From: Dimargaris cristalligena
Lineage: Eukaryota; Kickxellomycota; Dimargaritomycetes; Dimargaritales; Dimargaritaceae
Direction of reading: 5' to 3'
Length of the DNA: 22,895 nucleotides
NCBI GenBank assembly: GCA_027576995.1
Contig: JANBQC010000461.1
Coordinates: 1 to 22,895 of the forward strand
Of the stretch, positions 9,915 through 20,094 are shown one piece after another; the stretch's first letter is position 1; every line of letters starts with the position of its first letter. The position numbers were made by a program, and so were the translations under genes. The notes below the pieces were generated by a model. The model made no database searches. It had not been told where the DNA came from and worked only from the letters and a program-made list of their open reading frames with translations.

Positions 9915-11465
9915 AAGGGTTGGTCTACCCAATGGACACACTTCCCCTCCTCCGAATTGAACCAGCAATAAAATACAGAAAGGTCTCGGGTGGTGTGGGT
10001 AACATCGGCTTAAAAGAGTAGAGAGGGCCACAACGATCCGAGCCACCACTGCCCTCTTCCCCTCCTCTCAATGGCATTTCCCTTTGTCGACCCTGTCCCC
10101 CCCTCTCCTAGCATTACTTGGGCACCTCGGACTATTATTCACACCGGAGAGGTAGGGAGGGGGATGGTGAATTCACGAGGGCGAACTGTAAAAAAAGGGG
10201 GGGAAGTGCACCTAAACGACAGGTGGCTGCTATAATAGTAGAAGGAGAGGCAGGAAAAGTAAAGAAAAAAGGGGGAGATGAGCCTGCAATACCGAATTGT
10301 GTGGCCCCTTTGCTACTCATTCATTTTATCTGCTCCCCCCCCCTCGTAATAAGGACTTGTTAATGGCTACATATTTCGGTTAAAATGTCATGAAGACCGG
10401 TCAAGTGTTTTGAGCCGATCACACTTTAACAGTCCTCTTCCCCCTTCTCCTTGTATTCCTCCAGAATGTCAATGTGGCCCCACCACCACCCACGGTGGAA
10501 GATGTAGTATGTAGGTGGAAGGAAGACTGCTAGGGATTTCACATTGCTGGGATGGACGCCGCGCTTCAGCTGGAGCCAACGGGTTGTAGGGACTAGAATA
10601 AACTCCTCTCGTTCATTATGCGCCACCCTCCTATAAATCCATGGAAGAAATGAAACTAGAGAGACCAACAACCAGTTGGAGGGCCAAGGTTGAAAGAAAG
10701 CAGCCTCAGCGTGCTTTGTTTAACCGTGGAGAGAGAGAGAGGATAGGACGACCCACTCATTAATGAGAGTAGGTGGTAGGACCAATGTAAAGAGTGTAAG
10801 GCTGGGGTCCCTCTCTCCCCGAGCCGGCTAGCTAGAGCCCTATTCGTCCACCACCCTTGCTTTAAACCTTAACCCGCTATTCCATTGGAACAGAGTGACC
10901 TTTGACTATTATAACCCAGAGAGAGAGAGAGAGTGAGTGAGGGAGAGGGATCTTACCAACTTGGCCGCTATTATTGGAGGGAGAGAGCTGGGGCGGCTAC
11001 AAAAAAATAGGCGAGTCCTCTTCCTTCCGGTGCTGGGCTCGCCTGGATAATTTTATAAGCGACCCCGCCCCGCCCTCCCAGTCACGGCAGGGCTGGCAGC
11101 AAGTCAACAGGGGACACCGTTGGTGTAGAGATATAGATATGTACGAAGCCACTAATGATGATGGTACCTACTACTATTCCCAATTGACCATATTAGTTGG
11201 CTCTAGGGCCCTCTATTCTACACGCCCCTTCCGCATTACCCTCCCAATAGGGGGGATCTCGACCACTAGGGTTCAGACGCAATAGTTTATCCCTCCTCAC
11301 ATTCACTCCTACCGTCAAACATACATATGACGAAGGCGATGGAGGTAGTAGGATTGGCCACCGCTCTATCCACTCCCTCCCATCAACAAGAGTGGGTCCA
11401 AACACTCACCAGACAAACTCGTATAGTCTCCACCCAGCCCAAGAAGTAGACGACGACTGGCTTGG

Positions 11466-11489
11466 CTTGACTTGACTTGACTTGACTTG
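11466..11489. repeat. (CTTGA) pentanucleotide tract
   Basis: Four perfect CTTGA units and a partial fifth, preceded by a variant CTTGG unit. Confidence 0.92.
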
Positions 11490-12268
11490 TCAAGGTAGGC
11501 AGATAAATACGAAGACTAACGGGGAATACAAAGGGACGACCCAATTACTGTAATGGTTAAAGAGACCTCCGCACAATCAGCCCGGTCATGATAATGAGGG
11601 TGATATAATGTAATTGAATAATGATCGATCCCCAAAAATCCCATCTATTCGATGTTTAACTGAGCGGACTTATGTAGGGCCGGGGTGTAAGGTGAAGATA
11701 AGTGAAGGAATAGGATAGGGTGGACGAGATCAGGCTAGAAATTCATCGACCGATGGATGATAGACGAGAACCCCAAGGCCCAACAACAACAGCTGGTTGA
11801 AGGCAAAGTAATCGACCTGCAAAAAAAGTGAACCGTGTGATGAAATACTGGGAATAATAGAGGGCCACAGCTACCACAATGCCAGTGATTGTCGAGATGG
11901 CCTAAGGGTTATCTCTCTGCATTGTTGCAGAAGGGGTAGGGTAGGACCAATGCGATCGGCCACCAGTTCTCCTTTCTTACATCTAACTCTCTCCCCCTTT
12001 CTTCTCTCCTAGTCTTTGCACTATTACTTTTCGAGGAGGGGAGGGGAAGCAATTATCGTCGTTGCCAGTAACACTCCCTAATAATCGACTATTTGATGCT
12101 CCACTCCTTGTTGATAAGAAGACAATCCACTTTAATCATTATGAACTGCTAACTATATCCAATCTCCTGCCACTTGATTACTATTGGGTTGGAAGGTTAA
12201 GCGATCCCTACTTTTCTTTGCTTTCACCTGCTCGCGTCAATATTTACCCAGCCCCGAATTCACGTGGG

Positions 12269-12291
12269 TAGTAGTAGTAGTAGCAGCAGCA
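12269..12291. repeat. (TAG)n(CAG)n compound trinucleotide tract
   Basis: Five TAG units pass into three CAG units, consistent with a point change spread by slippage. Confidence 0.88.
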
Positions 12292-14965
12292 ATGCGATAG
12301 TGGTGGTGAGGTATTAGATCTCTCCATAATGCAGTACACCGACCGCACCCTTTCCTTTGAACAGAAGACCAGTAGCATATCACAACCGCGCGACCCGTGC
12401 CAATTACATATATAGCGGAGGTCAAGTTAGACCCGACCCCTCCTATTGCCAATATGTACATTCCATATTATCTTACTGGCCTCGCGCCGGCTATTCGCTT
12501 AATCATTCGTCTGGAACAACGCACATCCCTCCCCCTTCCATTAGCTGTATAAGTTGGGATATCCTGAACAATGGCATGAATATCAATGGCAAAACTATGG
12601 ATTGTAAACCATGTTCGCCCTCCCTTATTTCACTATTCCTATACCCCCCCTTCCATCATCCCACTCACTGAGAGCCATTCCTTCTCATTCGTTATTTCTC
12701 TTGATTGGTTGCGATTCGCGCGATACTTTAAAGGATTCATCGTGAATCCAGAGTATTAGAATGTATATGATTGTTCTCGCCTTGACTTAAGGTTCGCTAA
12801 CCACCATTCGCTACTATGAATAGACAATATCCACCCTATCTTTAACTATTCGGCATCGTGACCTTCTCCCCCCCCCACCGCCGCATTTAAAATAAGGCCA
12901 CTGACTGGATAGGCATTTCCGTCTCTTGGGGAAGTGAAAGCCTGTATATTATACACCCTTGGCCATCATATTTTTATTTCTGTGGGTTTACATGTACCAA
13001 CGTACTGGATACTGAAAGCGATCCTCCCCCGAATCGACCGAAGGATGCGTGAGTAATTGCCAAGCTCACCCCACTATATACTCTCCTACCAATGGTCAAG
13101 CCACTGTCGTAGTGTAGAGTGGTACACAGCCCCGTAGTAGCGAGTGGTTCAAGCATGCACCACTACTTTTTCCAGCCTCTGAATACAGTGCAATGGGCAT
13201 GAACGCCAGTCGTATGGGTGTGGCCACTTTATATTTTCCCGACTGACGTAGACCATGCGGTTGTATAACTCCTCCTCGGAATTAATATCATCTTCCGCTA
13301 TGCCCATCGTTAAGCTCATTTTAATATGCCGTATTTTAAATAAGTAGATGCGCCAGTGTCCATCTCACTCCCATCTTCGATAAATATGAAGGATGGCCAT
13401 GTCATTAAATGGAGCAACAATTAAGAATAACCCAGGTCAATCTTACCAGCCCCCCCCCCTCCCCAAAAAAAGCGACAGATCCCGCTATTAAGGTAAATCG
13501 TCTTTAATGACAGTACTCCCACACACTTAATAAAAGGGTGACTAAACGGTGCATCGGCTCCTAAACTACCAGGGGACAACAAGTGGGGAGCGCTATACAC
13601 TTGTTTATTAGGAGTTGCGGCCAACGAACATTAATAAACGAAGTGGAAATGTACTTTTAGAGGGGAATAATGAATGGAAATCAACGGACTTCTCTCTCTC
13701 ACTCTCACACACACTTTCATTTATAGATCATTTTTACTTCTCCTTCTCCCTCCCCTCATACAACTTAAGAAACTGTATGACCTCCCAGAAACCGCAGCAT
13801 TACTTCTTCCCTTCGCTCTAAATCCTCGGGCCACCAAATCTCCGTCTAGTATTCTAGACATTTTTATACCACCTCCTCCCCTTTCCGCCCCTTCACTCCA
13901 TGTGACCGGCTGCATCCGTCTTTGTTTAGTATGGGTTGCTCCGGTTCGACACACTGGTTTCCCTCAATCGCTTTGTCTTTTTATATTACGTTTAGAGAGT
14001 GACTTAAAACCTCTGTTTGGAACACCCTATTCCTATTATCCCCATTCATTAAATCCCAATGTCGAGCTATGGCCCATTGTCCATGGGTGAGGAAAGAAGA
14101 GGAGGAGGGAGGAGAGGAGAAGAAGATGAGGGACTTTCCCGAATTGCGGTTTATCCGATTATCACCCCTTTGGGTGGATGGACCATTTAATGAATCAGGC
14201 TATTGGTTTCATCTCTTTCGCTAAAGGGGCTCTCTCACCCTCTCCCTTGCTCTTTCTTACCTAGAGATAAAAGTATGGGGCCACCCCAGTAGGGGAATTG
14301 CAGGGGAAAAGGTTAGGTGGGGTGGTTTTCTCGCCTTACACGCATACCCCCAGCCAAGCTGGGCTAGCCCGTTTAACCCTAAGAGTTTCAAAACGGTCTT
14401 AGCCAAACGATACTCCTTATTCCAGAGCACCAATAATTAGGAAGGATCACCAACGTGGTACTGGGTAAATCAATGCGAATGTACCAAAAAAATCCAACCC
14501 CTTGAAATGGCACTACCTACCACATTCTGCACATCTAATATACCACCCTTGAAGGGGAAATATAGAGGTGGAATGTAATAAGGACTGTTTACCCCCAAAA
14601 AATATAGATTACGCACGAGGGACACTCTCCGCGCTGGGGTGTGGCACATATCATCGTGTATGCAAGTTTAAGCTGCTATTTAATGAAAGGGAGAGGTCGT
14701 ACGGACGGATATGGTCTAATGATTGCCTATTTGGCTAGTATTTGCGAAATGAGACCCCGCCCCCTTCCTTTTACAGGCTATTAAAGTGGGTGCCAAGGAG
14801 GTGGGGGCGGGGGAGAGGGTGTGTGTGGTAAGTGGCAAAAAAATAATTCAATACGCTTTGCTAATGGAAAAATTGACTGAAGGGAGACGTCAGCCGTAGA
14901 AAAACCAGCGAAAGCCCGGAGTGGTATTGGCCAAAACAGATGTATAGTGATGTTAAGCTAAATTC

Positions 14966-14991
14966 CATCATCATCATCATCATCATCATCA
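14966..14991. repeat. (CAT)8 trinucleotide tract
   Basis: Eight perfect CAT units plus CA, the longest of the CAT/ATC tracts in the window. Confidence 0.93.
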
Positions 14992-16350
14992 AACTACAGA
15001 AAAATAGAAGCCGAATCGCCTGCGCCGTTAATTAGTTGGCCAAACTAAAAAGCGAAGGACTCCCCTAGCAATGCAAATGATATACCCACCCACCACCCTT
15101 CTCATTGGCAAATACGTACCACAAACAGACACACACACAACGCTCATACGGACGCACATATATACACCCTTGGCGAAATCAGTGGATAAATACGCACCCG
15201 AAATCATCCTAAAATCAGTTAATTGATAACCACTTCATATTTCCACTTTAATATTACATATAATCTACGTTCCCTGGCTTTGCTTTCGGTGTTGGTGAAT
15301 GAGGCCGATGACCGGCTGTTTGGCCACGGCAATCGCTTGAACACGCGTGGTCCCTCCGCCCTCCCACACTATCTTTCCCGCTACAGTCACGAAACTAGGT
15401 CAGCTTCATTCGGATCATTTCTATTCGGCCATTCCGCGGTACGGCCCGCTCATTTACTAGGATGGGGCTCTTCTATTTTCTACCCAACCGGGTTATTTGG
15501 AACCCTTTTCACTATTGTGAATGGATATAGGGGTGTATGAGTCTGGGTCCGTGAGTAAGTGAGGGTGAATGTAAAGTGGGGAAGGAATTATTATTCCCCA
15601 AACGTATACTTGTGAACCATCTTGCCTTCCGTAATGCCAAGTACCTAGACCACCTCGCGTATTATTTTTGCTCGTTTTCCGGCCCGGTTTTGCCCACTAA
15701 CAATAGGGCGGGCATGAAGTTGGAGACCAAAGCTGGTAATGGCGTGGTTGACTATTCTCCCTCCCCTTCAATTATCAACCGGCAGAATAGCGGGCGGTTC
15801 ACCTCGGACCAAATTGGTATCCTGAATTACACCCTGCGATATAGTTCGATGGGCAATCCCAGCCATTCCAGTTGTGGCCATCTTCCTGTGTCTTAGAGCA
15901 ATGGTATCTCGCATACCCTCCTTGGGTATTGATCGACTTCATCTCCATTTCTCTCCTACTCTCACTCACTCTCACTCTCTAGTCTGTCACACCTCGTCCC
16001 TTTTGTATACCTCCACTACTCTTACCCCTTTATTATACAAACTATGCATGTAGGCAAACTATATCGCAGTCGGAGTTTACTGGTTTACTCACCCTTTGGG
16101 GAAGACCGGTCGGTTGATGTGCAGCGTGGGTCGTCAGAACATAATCATAATCATTCCCATTAACTTGTGTTTCCTAGTGCATGCGCGTGTGATGAGCCAG
16201 AGAGAAAGAGAGAGAGAGAGAGAGACTGAGAGGGACGAGGGGCTAAATTCCCCCGCCTCCGCACCAGTTACATCTTTGGAAATAAATAGGGGCGAAATGA
16301 TGGGTATTATAGCTCTTGTTTCAGACTATATTGCCGGTGTGCGCCTGTTT

Positions 16351-16428
16351 CTCTGTCTCTGTCTCTGTCTCTGTCTCTGTCTCTGTCTCTGTCTCTGTCT
16401 CTGTCTCTGTCTCTGTCTCTGTCTCTGT
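16351..16428. repeat. Perfect (CTCTGT)13 hexanucleotide repeat
   Basis: Thirteen exact CTCTGT units (78 bases), followed by a GTGTGTGAGTGAGT tail. Open frames over it read as alternating Ser-Val or Cys-Leu on plus, and as Thr-Glu or Arg-Gln on minus. They arise from the repeat and are not called as genes. Confidence 0.98.
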
Positions 16429-18832
16429 GTGTGTGAGTGAGTACATGGCTGCGTTACCATGGCGGATATCAATTCCATTGGCCTTCCATATAAATAACCA
16501 ATGATTTGATTGACGTGTGGTAAACATTGTCGAGTGATATGTGCACAATGAAGTGATTCCACCCAAGACTTTATAGCGGGGATTATAGGGCATTTAAAGT
16601 GGCGCAGGGGGGGAGGGGGAGTATGTCATCAAGTGCCGAGGGGACTGTACATTTCTCAAGTGTCATCTATCTTTTTACAAAAGGTATATATCATTAGGGC
16701 CACAGCCTATTGCAGGTGTCATTGGCCTGTCCTAACAATAAATACATCATATGAGCAGAGGTACGTTGGAGATCAAGAATGGGTGAGTGAGTGAGTGGGT
16801 GAGAGGTCAAAGTGGTCTCTAGCGATGTATAAAATCTGGCAACCGGTGTGACGTTGATCACTTCGGCTCAACAATAATTGGGATTGCCGAGGGGCTTTTG
16901 TGTGTTATACTGGTGGGACTAGGGCCATAAGTGAGTTTCATTGCAGTATGCAGTAGTGGAAATGTCATTCGACTTATATGTAACCTATGGGCATTGTCAG
17001 ATTCCAAAGTCCGCCTATAGGAGAGAGAGAGGCCTGTTCATCAGCGTCCGTATTTTTGTAAGTCATCCAGAGAAAACCATTTGGGTAATAGCAGCCAATC
17101 CGGAATTGTTTAAAAAAGCAAAAACCGTGTGATTCTCCCCCAATCCTTTGAAGTGTCATTTTGGTACGCAGGCGGATGGATGATTCTATCGAACCAATTG
17201 TACTCTACGGAGCCGTTGGCGAGTGTTACCACCTCGTTGTGAATCAGCAGGGGTGTGGGGGTGGAGGGGGAGGGGTTTAGTGAACCTGAGCGTAAAGGAG
17301 CGATGCATTATATAGACAAGTTTGCAGGTTCAATAAAGGGGAGTGAATGAGAGTAGGTAGGTGGTCATGAACAACCACCACCACACTCGATAGATGAAAG
17401 TCCCTAGTCCATTTGCCATATAACTTGAGAAATTCATTCCGGTACTATAACTCTGGAGTCGGGCCTATTTGGAATCAGGTTATTCAGACCACCAGCCGTC
17501 AAGTAATCTACGGGGGGGGTACGAGGAAAGGCGCTGCAAAATGTCGTACGTAGTCTCATTCGGCCCCCAACAAAAAATAATCCGGGAGGCTCGGTTTTCG
17601 CCGACCAGATATTGAACGGTAGATTAAAAATGGCCAAATTGGGCGGGGTTTCCCCTTCTATCCTTTCCCTGAATGTTCCCTCCCCTCCCCATCCTCTCCA
17701 ATTCAGCCATTTGTAACACCACTCAAGGAACATTCTCACCAACCGCGAATTCTCCTGATTCATGACGGCTATCAGCGGGAATTACAGAGAATGAATCAGG
17801 CTGGATTAGCCACGCAAACATAGCCTGATTGAGCAATCTAACAGTCATGAATAGCCTAAACAGCCAGAACAGTTGACCAGCATCGCGATCAATTCACCCA
17901 TTGTAAAATGTGGTAGGTGCGTGTGTGTGGGTGAATGGGGGAGAAGGGTGTCCCGACACAACCTAAAACAAAACTACTCTTACAATTATATTTCCAATTC
18001 CAACGCCTTTTTTATGATACTGATTCATCGTATGAGACTTTCATTTGAAACTCCCCCATCCATTAGCTCAATTGAGACGAGCCGGTTTGGGGAGGGTGGT
18101 GTCAGAAGCGGATCGTTCAGGATATATAAAAATGTATAGGGGGAAATCATAAATCCTAATACTTCACTATCCCCTCAATACTTAATCCGGGAAATGGCGA
18201 TCTATTCACAGGGTCCATATGATGGACGCTATATATATAAATGGAATTTAGCCAATTGGGCCGTCGGGCTGTTTGAGGTATATGGATCGCTTTTCCAATT
18301 TCTCACCCATTCGGGGTGGTTAATATTGGGGCAGGGGGAGGGAGGGAGGCGGAGGCGAAGATATTCCCAAAAAAACATTATTGCTCGGGAAGGCTATGGC
18401 GGCGGCCTTTAAGTACACGCCGGGCGTCGTTTGCTGCGAGTAAGACAATGCAAGCGGGATTAGTTTAGCAGCCAGCGAAGGTGGAACTGTCGGTTGGACT
18501 TTCATTCGGCGTAATACAGGGGTGGAAGGGATGTATTATCCAACATCCGTTTGCGTTACCCGGCTGACCTCTTATATTTGTCCGTGGCGCGAAAGACGTG
18601 GGTATTTTAAAAAACACCACAAGTGGGGCAAGGGATACGTGGAGACGATTAACTTGGCTATGCTACTTAAACTTAACGTGGCAGATGTTTTTTTTTTCTT
18701 TTTCGTTGAACTTCCTAGACAAGAAGGGCATGTGGCAATAAAATGCACCTAATGTTGCTTCACAATGGAATAGTAAATGATATATTCTCACTCAATCCAA
18801 TATATTTCTAAATCGGAACCATAGCGCCAAGG

Positions 18833-19775
18833 TTATTTTTGGGCTTCTAGGGCGAATAGCCGATTAGGGTATTCATCAAGGTAGTCGTCATCTGCCGAAC
18901 AAGCCCAAGATGGCGTTATCACCACTATCTTATTATCGATTAGACTATGTTGCAATTCTTGGGCGGCCATCTTTTTGCTATACCCCTCGAGCAGCTCCAA
19001 CAATTCCCCGGGGTTAGAAAAATGCAGGTTATCGGCCAAGTTAGGCAACTTAGTCCAGTATTAAGACACAATAGTGGCCGGGGAAGAATAAAATACCATT
19101 CCCACATTAGTGGCGCTGATGATCTATCCATCACTGGCCTAGTATAATTTGCAGGCATCATGTGAACCCGCCAGCAATCTAAATAGTCCGCTTAGAATGG
19201 CCAAGATTAATTTTCCAACGCCTTCCGGAAACGACTGCCCATACCATTAGTCCATTGCTATGTGATGCAGACGGTCATCGTTGGGTAAACAAAAAGGAAT
19301 GTAATTTTCCTTATGGTCAAGCATAAAGTGAAATCCGAGTTATAGATAGATTCACCCTGTGTATTGAAGAGATATTATCCCCAATCTCCAATATATACTA
19401 ATACATAACAATCAAAGTCCTTGCGCGTGACCTGATGAAGGACAAGGCTATTTCCAAATAATAATAATAATTATTAGAACATATGGGTGAACTTCAACCC
19501 AACTATATAAGATTTTACATAATATGTGTATGGGATAATATGCGGGAAAATAACTTTTGACCAGTAATATTTACCTCGTCAAATGGATTTTTCGTTATAC
19601 AGCCTGGGTGAACTTCTGCCAGATCGATTAAGGCCCATTTTCTGGGCTTAGAATGGCTTACATGGTGGTTTTTATTGGCCGTTTCCATATAAGCTGTCCC
19701 ATACTCCACACAGAGTATTCCCAGATTACTAATTTTACCGGGGTTCCTATTCCGAGATGGCCTCTGGAGTACCAT
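18833..19775 (-). CDS. Possible two-exon gene of unknown function
   Basis: Exon A 19775-19575 (67 codons from ATG) ends KNPFDE at a GTAAAT donor. Exon B 19048-18833 (71 codons plus stop) follows an AG acceptor (GGACTAAG). Both are in phase 0 and give 138 residues. Exon A contains LGILCVEYGTAYMETANK and PRKWALIDLAEVHPGC. Exon B contains NPGELLELLEGYSKKMAAQE and ends DEYPNRLFALEAQK. Composition looks protein-like, with an amphipathic Leu/Glu helix in exon B. The 526-nt intron matches the long introns of the neighbours. It lies about 320 bases downstream of CSTF1 in the same direction. I do not recognise a family. The start could be further upstream (acceptor CTCCAG at 19765-19760), and a 27-nt exon may lie within the intron near 19120-19095. 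It may be a chance construct. Confidence 0.33.
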
Positions 19776-20094
19776 GTTGTAAATTACAACCGGAAGTTTA
19801 ATATGTAGAAATATATGCGATGCCGCTCATTCAAGGATTCAGCCTGGAGTGAGTGCGTGAGTGGAATACAATGGTTACCCATATAAAAACCCCAAAAGGC
19901 TAATCATATAAACATTGGATACACATAGTGGCTGACAGTGGTTCATTGTTCAGAAGCTCAGAGTTCCCCCCATGATAATAAATGGAAATGTACTGTTGTA
20001 GTGTATAGGGTGATTTGTAATGCGCAGGTGTATTGCAAATCAATTACGGTACCGGATTTGGCGTAGCAGCCAGTTGAGGTCATTCGGCAAGCTG
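19776..20094. other. Spacer between CSTF1 and the candidate gene downstream
   Basis: No coding signal seen. It should hold the CSTF1 3' UTR. I found no AATAAA on the minus strand here, so a variant poly(A) signal would be needed. Confidence 0.5.

Larger units (their letters stand above)
9421..12300. other. Gene-poor stretch with scattered exon-like fragments
   Basis: No named gene. Several short open segments bordered by good splice motifs are visible. On the minus strand these are 10996-10957 (TTTTTTTGTAG acceptor, GTAAGA donor), 10713-10426 (open to a stop) and 11816-11730 (TTTTTTTGCAG acceptor). On the plus strand there is 12013-12271, after CTCTCCTAG. None could be tied to a family, and they do not chain into a single convincing protein. 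Pyrimidine runs are common here, so some of these splice-like motifs are probably chance. Confidence 0.35.
12301..18832. other. 6.5 kb without a recognisable gene
   Basis: Open frames up to 138 codons occur here (for example 13674-14090, 15223-15540 and 15576-15896 on plus; 17434-17763 on minus). None shows a motif, coherent composition or bordering splice pattern that I can assign. Microsatellites at 14966-14991 and 16351-16428 and short GA or GTGA tracts are the only clear structures. Decayed genes or a spliced gene with short exons cannot be excluded by eye. Confidence 0.4.

Noticed and set aside
13674..14090. 138-codon plus-strand open frame
   Set aside because: Low-complexity Leu/Pro/Ser composition from CT-rich DNA, with no motif and an antisense frame equally open.
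9177..14991. Scattered ATC/CAT tracts as a possible CRISPR-like or regulatory array
   Set aside because: They are simple trinucleotide microsatellites of different length, kilobases apart, with no spacers.
15223..15896. Two adjacent plus-strand frames of about 105 codons
   Set aside because: No recognisable family, frames not joined by convincing splice sites, and the opposite strand also reads open; left unannotated.
16096..16593. Open frames of 62-114 codons over the hexanucleotide repeat
   Set aside because: Repeat-driven dipeptide runs with no other protein features.
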